Assembly: GCF_018143015.1 (NCBI RefSeq)
Contig: NC_054751.1
Coordinates: 13,997,292-14,061,291, forward strand
DNA from: Lytechinus variegatus
Taxonomy: Eukaryota > Echinodermata > Echinoidea > Temnopleuroida > Toxopneustidae
Length of the DNA: 64,000 nucleotides
Direction of reading: 5' to 3'
The notes beneath the pieces are model-generated. The model was given only the letters and a program-made list of their open reading frames with translations. It was not told the origin of the DNA and made no database searches. The position numbers and the translations under genes were made by a program. Below are positions 11,190-22,600 of this stretch, piece after piece (position 1 is the first letter of the stretch; every line of letters begins with the position of its first letter).

Positions 11190-12350
11190 ATATTTAACTG
11201 ACAAAGGAGTATAGTAGAAATAAAATACATGAAATAAAATACACGGTTAAAATGCGATAGTGTTATGTCCTGGCACTATCTCCGTTTAATATCCTTCAAG
11301 TAATAAGAAAACCATCGATAACATGGCATTATTTATTTATTTTGCATTAGTTTTTACTAATGAGTGAACTAAATGCATTATTTACTAATCGTAGGCAAGA
11401 AAATGAAGTTATGATGCGAGACGCGAACAGCAGTTCTTACACTGCCTCGAGATAAATAAGAGGATAGCATCAGATTATTGAGTTAAATGCTATCGAGAGG
11501 GGACGAGTACTTTTTCCAAATCTTAGCTTGTCATACATATGCAATGTTTCGATGATACTTTATCACAGGTAAAGGTCTCTGTATCTAAAGTTCGAATTCA
11601 AATTTTGTGGCTGTTATTTTCTTCATTTTTATCAAACAAATTTCGAATGTTCGTCCTGCTACCATTGACGTATTACACGAGAGATTACCAAGTATACCCG
11701 TGTGACACCGGTTCCATAAATCTTTTTCTGATGACAAATTTACAAGTTTCTGAAATCATTCAATTTGATTGGGTAATTTATCACTCCTTAATAATCAACA
11801 CCCTGATGTATATTTGTTTTGTTTAAAACAAAATATGGGTAATAATATTTTTTCACCAAATGCACATGCCTTCATTTAATGTAACATTATCATTCTTTCT
11901 TCATTATTGGCTAATTATCAGATAATTATACATGTATATAAAACTACAGTATACTGTAGTTATATACTATAACTGATGTGTGTAAAGATTACGTATTGTT
12001 TTTTCTGTTGGAAATGAATGAATATGATTTCTGAAATGAATACATGACACATGAGTTTGAATACAAATTTCAATTAAGTATTTGCTTTTAATTGTGATTT
12101 GATAGCTTGAAATCAACATTATCTACTATTTGAACTCGTTAAACTGAAGAAAATTAAATTATAAATTACCAGATTACAACATTATTCTCGGAGCCGATAT
12201 TTCAGAGTCTTTGTGTCCGAAATCGTACTCTCTCTGAAACATTGTGTATTATAGGTTTTAATGAACCGGGAGAAAAAAAAGAATACCTTACGTTTCGTGC
12301 ACTGTAAAAAATATTGGGTAAAATTTTAAACAGCGCGAGGGTAATTCGTC
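11190..12350. other. No gene recognised
   Basis: AT-rich sequence. A short imperfect palindrome, gatagcatc...gatgctatc-like, lies at 11464-11495. No exon-like frame. Confidence 0.4.
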
Positions 12351-12352
12351 AC

Positions 12353-12710
12353 TAATCTTTTATCCTCTTAATTTTTATTTCTTTTTCTATAATAATTCAT
12401 CTACACTCTAAACAATATTGGGGAAAATGCTCCATGAGGGTAATTATGTGTCCAACCAATTTTAGGCAGTATTTTACCCAATGCGAGAAGCATATTGTCC
12501 AGTAAGGTTTAAAAAAATAAGCAGCAATTATTTTAGAATGGGCAAAATTTTCATCACACTGGATAAATAAAAATGGCCAAAAGAAATGCCCAATGTTGGT
12601 TGGACACATAATTACCCCCATTTAGCATTTTTATCCAGTATCTTTTAGAGTGCATATGAATTATTATAGAAAAGAGAAATAAAAATTAAGAGGATAAAGG
12701 ATGGCCATCG
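12353..12710. mobile_element. Foldback element, arms extending beyond a CACTCTAAA MITE
   Basis: The outer arms (about 12353-12413 and 12645-12707) pair almost perfectly, including TTAATTTTTATTTCTTTTTC with its complement and ATAATAATTCAT with ATGAATTATTAT. Inside are MITE ends CACTCTAAA and TTTAGAGTG with a second inverted layer, GGTAATTATGTGTCCAACCA versus TGGTTGGACACATAATTACC. The whole region can form a long two-tier hairpin. Confidence 0.8.
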
Positions 12711-13950
12711 AAGAAAGAAGAAAAGAAGCGCAAGAAAGAAATAAAAATCATGTCTTAATAAAACGAAAACAATGATACAGAGAGAGGAGGAAAGAAAAGG
12801 GAGACACAAACACGATGAAGATGAATAACAGAATAAGATGATTTGTGATGGTATTTTTTTTTCTTGTTATCACAGTTTTCTCGAAAGTAAAACATCGACC
12901 CGTCATAACTCTGTGCATTGGCATACAGATGGGGGGAGGTGGCTTTGGGCCATGGACCCCTCCCTGAAAATTTAATGACTGATAACATTAGGAAGAATAG
13001 AATGAATATGAAATAAAAAGGGGTGGATGAAATATGATATCATACTCTGAATATTAAGTTTTAAAAAATCTATCACAAATTACATTTTTCTTATCAAATA
13101 TAGGTCAAAATTTTTGCTTGCACGCTTTGCTAACTCGCAGCTTTGTAAAAATTTTGGCCCATACGCCATGTCTGCCTCCTAAAAAGGTTTTGGTCGTTAC
13201 ACACTTGTAACGACCAAATGGTCAAATCTTTGACAAAACGGTGCCCTACCCCCCCCCCCCCCTCAATTCTTCGGGCTCGTATAATGAATAGGACGGAAAA
13301 TTGAATTTTCAGGACTGGGATTCACAGCATGAAACATCAGCATATTCCTATCGTATCATAGGGTAAAATGGGTGTAAGTGGGACACTTAAAGGAAATGGA
13401 TAAAAAAAAATCAGTAATGCGAAACTCGGGAGTCGGGAAAACCAAGAAAATTGCCATCTCTATTGGCATACAGAATTAAAACCATTAGGGACAAAGGACT
13501 GACAATTAGAAAGAAAGATAGATACTGAAAATTGGGACTTGCATCATTTGTATTACAGAGCGCGCAACCTCTGGAACTACCATCCATCTCCCCCTTTGCC
13601 CTCACACTACATTAATTTTTAGCAATGAGATTGAAAGGCGAGATAATCCAGTGCCCCCTCCCTCCTTTACCGATCGATACCCCTCCTCGCCATCCTCCGC
13701 CTATACCTTTGTAGCTTTCCATTTTGGAGTAATGAATGTATGTAGCGTTTTGTAGCCATTCGGCATAAAACCGTTATGTCTATTGCACAGGTAACTACAA
13801 AACTGACAAAATCCTTTTGGTTTATTTGCAATTTGTTCAAATACCTCTTGGGATGAAGGAGGAGTTTGTGGAAGAGGGCGAAAAAGGGGTTACACCAGAA
13901 TGGTGATGCGTATAAAGAGGATGAAGAAGGAAACGATGGAGAAGTAGGAG
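12711..13950. other. No gene recognised
   Basis: AT-rich, with scattered poly-C (13248-13262) and purine-rich tracts. No supported exon. Confidence 0.4.
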
Positions 13951-13954
13951 TGAT

Positions 13955-14185
13955 TAGAAAAGGATGATGACGATATTTATTTTGTCGTTGTTGATGATGA
14001 TGTTGAAAATTTCGATGATTATGATGGTGGTGATGTAAAAGGTGATGATGATTATGACGGCGATGGTGATGTTGAAAATTTAAATGATGATGATGACGAC
14101 GGTGGAAATGATGATAATAATGTTGATTGCAACAATGAAAGCTCTGATGATGCTTCTGATGCTGACTTTGATGAGATTGTTGATC
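13955..14185 (+). repeat. Degenerate GAT trinucleotide repeat
   Basis: Mostly gatgat with gat-to-gac and gat-to-aat variants. It gives a ~75-codon open frame rich in Asp but without a start codon or flanking splice signals. Best read as a decayed microsatellite. Confidence 0.7.
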
Positions 14186-14329
14186 AATGCGAGAATTTAT
14201 AATTGGTAATGGAAATGAATGCGACGGCTATATCAGCAGGCAGGCATCACTACCACCTTTCTAATATAAAATGTATAGAACACAAATCCTCATAATCTCG
14301 GCGACTATACCGGTAAATCTTTCTGCGAC

Positions 14330-14410
14330 AAAGCGTCGCGCTGCATGTCAATCATTATCACTCTTGCGCCTCATTGGCTGGAAGAAAGAAGAAAGGGCGT
14401 GGCCTTGGAG
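14330..14410 (+). promoter_or_regulatory. Candidate promoter of the bHLH gene
   Basis: Contains an inverted CCAAT box (cattggctg, 14372-14380) and a KLF/Sp1-type GGGCGTGGCC (14395-14404) just upstream of a possible 5' UTR exon. No TATA box is evident. The link to the coding exons 4.3 kb downstream is inferred. Confidence 0.3.
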
Positions 14411-14763
14411 TCCTTTCCCCAACTTTTGATCTCTCATATTTGCTCTGCGTCTACCAACTTCTCCCTTTGCAACCACACTCTTTGTTACATAACATCATCC
14501 ATCTTTCGCATCGCATCCCGTTACTGGAGGACATCTTGCACCTCGTCGAAACTTCAACCCGGCTCAGTTGTGGAAGGCAAAACGAGTAGGCCTACTGGTC
14601 GCAAGGAAATTAATTCTGCTTAGTTCTAACGCTGAAGACAGAGGATCCGCCGCCGCCAAGGTCAGCAGGCGACAAACACTTCTTCATTGCTGTGTCATCC
14701 AGGGTAGATAGCTCAAACCATCAGTTGTAATTGTTTGCAGAAAGTGTTAAGTTGATCTTTAAA
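14411..14763 (+). other. Candidate 5' UTR exon of the bHLH gene
   Basis: Complex sequence ends in a good splice donor, TTTAAA then GTGAGTATA (donor at 14764). The next good acceptor upstream of the bHLH start codon is CCCAACAG at 19007-19014, so a noncoding first exon joined at 19015 is plausible. The exact transcription start is not visible. Confidence 0.3.
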
Positions 14764-15059
14764 GTGAGTATATAATACATTTTGTCATTATTCAATACAG
14801 TTTTCATGATTTTTTTATTTATCCTTTATTATTGGTATAATGTTTTTTTCCGAAAAGTTCTGTTAGATGACTGTAACTCGTGTCATGTCAGCACCATCAT
14901 GATCAATAACAATTATTATAAACTCTCCAGAATTCCTTTCAGCTGGAAAGAATGGTGTAAAGATGCTCTGCTAACAAAGTTGAGCATGTTCTTTAAAAAG
15001 TCTTGATTAGATAAACATTTAAACTTTTATCCTCATATTACAGCAACTAGGCCTATATG

Positions 15060-15500
15060 ATAAGTTTGAGGCAGAACTGTGTGGTCCGAAAATCTGGCGC
15101 CAAAATGACGTCAACTCAGTGCATGCGATAAATTTGACTTTAGAAATGAAATGCACGTTGATGGACATGGGTGAAAAAAGAAGAGACAATGAATAGTGTT
15201 TACCGTTTATATTTCAAAATAAAGCAGTTTAGAAATGATAAATGCAGTGTTTCGATGGTAAGAGGAGACAAAGGATTCTTGATAAGATGATCTAACTGTC
15301 GCACGCAGGTGAGGCCAATCACAAGGACTAGACCGGTGAGTTGAGGGCATCTATTCCACCGATGACCTACCGCTTATACCAAATAAACCAGTCGGCCTTG
15401 GCGCGTTCCACTATCGCGTGCCTCTAATTCGACTTTTATCTCCCATCTTATCTTACTGTCATCATGGGTGAGCTATGAGCTCCTCGTCTGTTTGGTAATT
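15060..15500. promoter_or_regulatory. Candidate intronic regulatory block A
   Basis: Low-repeat sequence with a CRE-like tgacgtca (15106-15113), clustered GATA motifs (ttgataagatga near 15281; ttttatctcccatcttatctt near 15435) and gcaggtgag (E-box). It lies in putative intron 1 of the bHLH gene. Motif-based inference only. Confidence 0.25.
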
Positions 15501-15774
15501 AGGAAATTGCTATATAGTTTAGAGAGTTACACCCTTTAAAGCTATTGGTTAATTAACACTGATTTGAATTTCTTTAAAGTCTGAACTGCAAAGTCCTTAT
15601 GTCACCCGTGCCTGTGATATATTGCAAAAATGAAGCCCTGAAAAATGCACCCTAAAAAAGAGACCAGTAACATTTTCCTAATTTCATGACATAATACTAC
15701 AACATGTTACTATTGATCTCCACAAGATATTAATTATTTTTTTTTCAGTTAACAGATATCTCAAAAGTGTGTGC

Positions 15775-15958
15775 TATTTTTTATTCTTCTTCTCCTCCTC
15801 CTCCTTCTTCTCTTCCTCCTCCTTCATCTTCTTCCTCTTCTCCTACTCCTCCCTCTCCTTTTTTCCTTCTTCTTCTTCTTCTTCTTCTCCTTCTCGTTCG
15901 TACTTTTTCTTCTCCTCCTACTACTTCTTCTTCTTTTTCTTATTCCGTTTTTTTTTAA
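15775..15958 (+). repeat. TCC/TCT low-complexity tract
   Basis: Nearly pure pyrimidine trinucleotide-type repeats, open in three frames on the plus strand. Not coding. Confidence 0.9.
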
Positions 15959-15997
15959 ATCGATCTGAACAACGATTATTTTTAGTAGGAACCATGA

Positions 15998-16118
15998 TCA
16001 GGGGCCTATAACACAAACCTTAACCATCATCGTAGAAGAATATCTTTACGATTGATTGTAATGTCGTGAAAATCAAGCTTACGATCAATCTCTAAACTCT
16101 GTGTAACGGGACCCTATA
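15998..16118. mobile_element. MITE, GGGNTCCGTAA family
   Basis: The ends aggggcctataacacaaacc and actctgtgtaacgggaccct are inverted around a core containing TTACGATTGATTG and CTTACGATCAATC. It matches copies at 5538, 41458 and 45913. Confidence 0.65.
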
Positions 16119-16589
16119 GAATATTACTGTGAAGTCAATTACAATAACTACATTATCAAAATCAAATTTTATGCAAATGAGAGTTCCAATTACGTGATTG
16201 TTTTTCATTTTGAAATAATAATGGTTTCACTATATTTCTCATATAGATATTGGCCCAAAAATATATTCATACAGATTTTTATCCATATATTGTATAGAAA
16301 TTATATTTCATACTCCTTTAAGTTGTGCTATTCTGTGCGCACCAATTTGAAAATATATAATTGTTATTATTTCATGTGGCTGAAAGAAGAAAAAAAACGC
16401 CCTAAAATATTTTCCGGAAAAAAGAAATTTCAATATTCAAATGACTGCAAACTTTTTCTTTCATCGTTCAGCCCCCTTTTCTTGGTTTTGTAGAAAGAGT
16501 CAAATAAAACTCTTATAAACTAACTGAAGTTGTCTTGTTGAAGGGGGTGGGGTGGTGAAACAAATGGCAAAACAATGCCTGTGTTTACA

Positions 16590-16800
16590 GACTACAGTAA
16601 ATGAAATCGAATTCTTTTTACACAATTAAGCGCTAGATTACGCAATATACGTTATCGGTTCAAATAACAAACCGAAGGAGGATAACCGATAATGGAAACT
16701 CTATCTGATGTCGAGCTCCCAATGTGAAATAAACAAAATAAATTGGTTGGGTGGGATAGGTAATTCGAGTCCGAATTCTCGCAAGCTGAATTAGTACATG
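16590..16800. promoter_or_regulatory. Candidate intronic regulatory block B
   Basis: Contains an inverted pair of GATA-type sites, TTATCGGTT at 16652 and ACCGATAA at 16685, flanking aaataacaaaccgaagg, plus acaattaagcgc and gattacgc. Low repeat content. Function is speculative. Confidence 0.2.
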
Positions 16801-16974
16801 GAGGTGTTTGATTAAAGGGCGGCACATATAATTACTCCATGTTTTAATTGGTCACCTGAACGTGGGGGGGGGGGGCACAAAAGGGAATGGGGTACAATCA
16901 CGGGGTGTGATGGGCATGGCCCCACGCCCATTGAGGCTACGGCTCATGCATGCCATGGGCACTCGCTTACAACA

Positions 16975-17165
16975 TTAAAGCTCAATCGGTAGAGCGGGGG
17001 GATTTGTATTCGTATGACCCGGGTTTGATTCCCACTTAGTGCGCTAGTGCCCTTTGGTAAGGCATTAATCCTTAGTACAAGGCCCTTCGGAGAGGAATTT
17101 AAGCCGTCGGTCCTCTGGTTGGTAACTTACAAGCATTCATGCTTTCTTAGCAATCAGGTAAAAAA
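16975..17165 (+). mobile_element. tRNA-derived SINE, copy 2 (best head)
   Basis: The head has a clear A box (GCTCAATCGGTAGAGCGG) and B box (GGTTTGATTCC) spaced as in a tRNA. The family body GTGCGCTAGTGCCCTTTGG follows, then AAGGCATTAATCC and GCTTTCTTAGCAATCAG. It is the reference copy for those at 3160 and 60690. The acceptor stem is not intact, so it is not a functional tRNA. Confidence 0.85.
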
Positions 17166-19028
17166 AATCACCACCAAATGCACTTTTCTCGATATGATTT
17201 CGAATCGATGTAAAAATCAGATAGTTCCCACTCCTTAACTCTGATTGTTTATGCCCGGGCCATCAACCGTAATTATCTACATTTCTGAAAAAATAAATAC
17301 TCCATACCCCCCCCCCCACCCACGAACGTTATAAACACAGGTGCGGTGTGCCGGGGCTTTTGGATAGAGGCATGTGTGAGGATAAAAAAAACTGGGAAAA
17401 ATTTATTGGCTCATAAGCTACAGCCTTTTCATTCCATTTCCACCTCTTTCCCCTCTCGATATTCTCATGTTTACTTATAACCAATAATGGGGGGGGGGGG
17501 GAATCACAGCGACGGCCGTCCTGCGCCATCCCAACCCCCTCCTGATTGAGGGGCTCAAATATTATGATTTCAATGTTCTCTATAGACTACTTTTTAAGAG
17601 CCTGATCAACATTTTAGGCTTTGATATCCTTTCCTTTATGTATAATATGTTTTTTTTTTTAATTATTGGGTGGAGGGACGCGGGGTATCGCGTTTATCAG
17701 TCGGGCTATTTCCATCCCTATATATTCTTCTTAACAGTTGAATAGTGTACGCCCTACGTTGAATAAAGCGTGTTATCAGGTAACATACACCATGAAATTA
17801 AAATAAATATCATATGTCAACGTTATACAAAGAGTTAAATTCACAAAAAAGAACAAAATATTGAATATCGGATCAATAGTATGGAAGAGACAGCAAGAAA
17901 ACAAGCCTTTTCTGATCCTTTATTCTATAATACGATGTAAGTTGAAACAAGAAGAATCATAAAAAAATGTAAAAAGTTATACCTAAAAATCAAAACAAAA
18001 AATCTTATTTCAATAATCAATTACATTCGAACCACTCAACTTTTCAGCTACCTGCCGACTGAAAGAACAAGACTGTGCATAAAAAAAAGAGCTTGAAAAA
18101 GTAAACTTTCTCGTTGGCGAAACAATATAAATGAAAGAAAAAAAAAATTCAGACGCAGATTGATGTTCGTTATATCGACTTGCGCAATTTTTAAAACAAA
18201 ATAGTGCAGTGACTTTGAAGCAGGCCTCAAGGGCTAGCAGACATCGCTCGCAAAAATATGATTTTGACCGCGGGCATTGTAGGGCATTTTCGTCATCTAA
18301 TCGCCGTATAATTTGACGAGGTGATGCGCGCTCTCTTTTTCAAGTTTGGGAGATTGACTGGCGATGCATCCTCGCTTGCCTCGTATCTTTTCGAATTTCC
18401 CTCCGAGCTAAAAATCAAGGTCAGGGAGCAGAAAAAAGGGGATATTAAAATGAAAAGGAATATATCAAGGGAAAGAATAAAAAGTACATGCTAGGTTTGC
18501 GTTATTCGAATATATCAATTTAGTGGAAGGCGGATGGGGTGGATACTTTCTGATAGGGTGGGAGTAATGGACTGATTCAGAAATGAAAAATCGCTGGAGG
18601 AGCTATAGTAGTAGAAAGTCATGGTAACTATTTCCTTTGCCGTTTGCAGTACGGTTTCTTCACGTAAGTGGCTTGAGGAATTTCGATTATTTTGTTGTAT
18701 TTGTTTTTGTGTGTGTGTTATTTTGGATCCATATAGACACTCGACAGATTATGTGTCGTACATGTTGTCTTTATAAAATAGAAATAGAGAAGTTTAGAGA
18801 GGGGGTGGGGAGAGGGGATGGAAGGGGTTGTAGGGGACCCCCAACACCATCATAATACACCGAGAAATATCTGAAAACATTTGTGATTTAAAACTAATTT
18901 CAATTCAGCCTCATCTTCTTTGGGGTGACCAAAAAATATCATTATGTGATGTAATTAAGAGAGTTATTAATTCTAGTATCATTGCTGATGTTCATTCCAA
19001 TCATATCCCAACAGGTTGATCAAGCTAT

Positions 19029-19633
19029 ATGATTACCATGGAGGAGACAATGTTGCTAAAGCAGGAGCAAGAAGATGATGATGCTGCCTTACAGCAAAGT
19101 CCTCTGGCCGAAGATCAGCTGAATGGCATTTCGGAGACTGAATGTCCCGCAACCCCTGGAGTCAACTCACAACTCTGCCCTTCAGGCGATACAAGCCCTC
19201 CGCAACCACGGCACCAACAACAGCAGCAACACCATCAACAACAGTTTTCCAATCACCATTTCCACCACCATCACCATCAACAGATGCAATACGAGAACTG
19301 CCAAGGGTATCAACAGCAGCAGCAACAGCAGCAACATCGCCACCACCGGCAACTCAGCCCGTCGTCAGCCGCGTCTATCGGGCAGCATCACGATCTTCAA
19401 CATCAACCCTACTCCCGCGGCGGCATCGTCACCCTCCACGACTCAATGGCGGGAAATACAGGCCATAATATTTCGGAGATGCTCACCTCATCGTCTGCTA
19501 ATGGAGGCATCTCATCGGGCGGCGAGCATAACGAGACCGGGTGCATTCCCGTCGGTAGTCCGGACGAGTTCGCGTCAGAAGAGGAAAAGACAAGGGAATT
19601 GCTCCAGAGGAAGACTGCCAGCGACAGAGAAAG
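19029..19633 (+). CDS. bHLH gene coding exon 1
   Basis: Encodes the acidic start, the Gln/His-rich stretch (about residues 55-110) and the first part of the basic region (KTASDRER). The donor is AGAAAG then GTATTTG. The frame ends after two bases of an Arg codon. Confidence 0.85.
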
Positions 19634-22600
19634 GTATTTGATATAACTTACATTCATACCTTTATGAGGATAAAATCTCCCCACTAAAAGGCGCTTTCAG
19701 TCTAGCATCATATCATATTTATCATCAATAAGTACTCTATTTAAATAGTAATATTTAAACTTTTTTTTCATTATTCATGTGAATTCTACCGAATTGTATG
19801 AATTTCTTGGATGATATTAAACTATTTGAAATTTGCAAAATATATCCAAGATAAACGAGGTGGACAAGACAAATTCAAAACGGTAGCCGAAAATCTAATT
19901 TAGTTTTAGCATTATATGAATTCTTGTCAATACATTTTCCCATTTCTCCGGAATATTGGCTTATCGTTAAAAAAAACACAGAGATTATCCATAACGGTTC
20001 ATTTTCATGTCAAAGCTCTTTCATATTTGAAGATTGATACTTTAAACATAGACAGTCGCCTGCTAGCCCCTCTCCACTAATCTACTATCCGTGCCTTGTA
20101 TCTTGTCACTTTGGTCCATATCAGCAAATCTTTTAATGGAAGCGTTTTGATGTTATCTCGAAGCTATTCAGTAGACACCAATTTGAAACTCGCGCCTAAT
20201 TAGTTGGGAGCCCCTTCATGCGATCTTAATCGTTTTAATCAACAAGGATGTCGTAATTCAACGAGACTATCCATAATTTGACTTGCAATGTGGACTAAGT
20301 CACCATGGTTGTTTTGCCATAAATTGTAATAAATGACCAAAAAAACACATTCAGCCCCCCTTCAAAAACTAAAACTATATAGCGAGAGTATACGCTATAT
20401 AGAACTTTTTTTATTCAAATGAAATTGATGTCAAATATCATTAACATTTTGGTAGCGGAATGACTGATCATAAATATTATTGAATGGAGACGTGCTTTAC
20501 AAATTGATATTTTTTATTCAAGAGACCAATCATATGGAGATAATACTCATTTCGTCTCTCACTCGATCACTTCATTTTAGTAAAAATAAATTAGTTTTTT
20601 ATTACAAATGTGACAAAATGCAAGAGTAGATATTGCCAATTTGTCTATTACCATTTCGTCAACTCATCTACATTCATTTAATCTAATGCCATTCTGTCCA
20701 TCAACATTTCGTGTAACAACCATTTGGTTCAATCTTACATTGTCTAATCACCAGTTCGTCTATGACATTTCGTCTCATAACCATTAGTCTAATGTCCATT
20801 TCATTTTCATTCATTTCGCCCATAATGCAATTGACACTTGGTCCAGTTAGACCAAATGGTATGTGGACTTAATGTCTATTAGACCGACTGTTTATTAGAC
20901 GAAATGGTGAGTGGACGAAATGGCAATTAGACCATGTGGATAGTGGACGAACTGATGGTAGACTAAATGATAGAAGAGTTGGTAATTGGACGAATTGGCA
21001 CTAGACATATTGACAATAAACCTTTGGCAGATAGGGTGAATAAAAACATTTTACCAGATATCTTTGGCCTAAAGTGTAGTTTGATCATGAAATTGCACTT
21101 TTTTTATACATTTATTTATTTATTCATTTAATTCCCTCGCTTGCTACGCTCGCTCGTAAGGATATAATATTAAGACAATCAACCCTTTTATAGCGCTTAC
21201 CACATCGGAGTGACGTCTCTTAATGCCTTACATATATTTATGAGGTTTAAGAACGGACTTTTGTAAGAAAAAAATGATAAAAATGTGATAACGATACAAA
21301 AATTCATTAATTTTTATCTGGAACAAAAGTGATACCATTGTATTTTCTGTTTCTGATATTGATTGCACCGATCCAGATCACGCATGCGCGACATGAACAA
21401 CGCTTTCGAGACGCTCCGTGTCAAGTTAGCCCATCGCAAGCAACCGGGAAAGAAGATGTCGAAGATCCAGGCTCTTCGCTTCGCCATCGAGTATATCAAC
21501 GACCTCGAAGAGACGCTGACGATGACGACACGGTTGCCGACGGCTGGAGGGGCGTACTATCACTGGGCTAGGGCCAGGGGATTCATCTGGGCACGCGAAA
21601 AGGTATTATACATTTTATTTACACGTTCATTTATAGAACTTTAAGAATAAGCTAGTCAAAATTACTAGATTAGTAGTCAGATGGTGCAGTTCTTATCTTT
21701 AGACATAATTTTTATTTCATTCAATTTTCTTCAAAAAGATGTCTGAGTTTTAGTCAAAGTCCACTAGGAAATAGTCAGAATTCACCAAAAGCAAACTGAC
21801 AATAAGAATACATATCTGACTTTTTTATCAAGTCATTTTGACTAATTTGTTTGAGAGTATAACATGGTATGATTTATTTCTATGGGAATTGGAGTATGAG
21901 TCGGATACTCATTTTACATTCGGCATCTGATGCCCAATTTATCGAGTCACATTCTAAGAAAAAAACTTAACATATTTTTTTGGAGTTTATCAAGTCATGT
22001 AATTACTTGGGCCTCGCTGCATACAATAAACTTCTCAAATCATTTTGCCATACAATGGCAACTTAACCATGATAACGATGCTCAGTAGCCAATCAAAATG
22101 CAAGAAGCGTTCAAATCACTATCTATAAAACTGGGCCCTGAAGTGGTCTTAGACGCAGTCTCTGAAGTTGCTTTCTGCCCGCAAACGCCAAAAAAGATTG
22201 TCGTCGATGTCGTCATGCATGACTGACGAGATTCTTTGCGTCTTGTTTCCAGGTATCATCCGTGATCGGCATGGGCGGAAATCCCAGGGGGGACGTGTCC
22301 CCCCTACTCAAAATAGTAGGGGGACACAATATCAAATACTACTCTTTTTGGTCTTTTATGATGGTAAGAATTACATCATTCAAAATTGAAATAAAAGATT
22401 ATTTTGGGACCAGATGACCTAACTTTTGGGATGATAACCTTTTTTTGCTTGTCAAATCTATTTTCGTCGAAATGACCTTAAATTTTGGGTGACAACCCTT
22501 TTTTTGCTTGTCGAATTTTCCAGCCCCTTGCCCCCCTTACCATTTGCGAGAGATTTCCGCCCCTGGTGATCTGCCGTCGTCATTCGTTAATTTTGGCGCA

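Larger units (their letters stand above)
14764..19014 (+). other. Putative intron 1 of the bHLH gene
   Basis: Bounded by the donor at 14764 and the acceptor ending at 19014. It holds a TC-rich tract, a MITE, a SINE and at least two complex blocks listed separately. From 17166 to 19014 there is otherwise only AT-rich sequence with poly-C/G runs. No additional coding exon is seen. Confidence 0.3.
19634..21376 (+). other. Intron 2 of the bHLH gene
   Basis: Phase-2 intron that splits the basic region. It contains a candidate regulatory block (20040-20340) and a foldback repeat (20590-21020). The rest is AT-rich with no exon. Confidence 0.8.

Noticed and set aside
13955..14200. Acidic, Asp-rich frame
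   Set aside because: A decayed GAT repeat without start codon or splice context.
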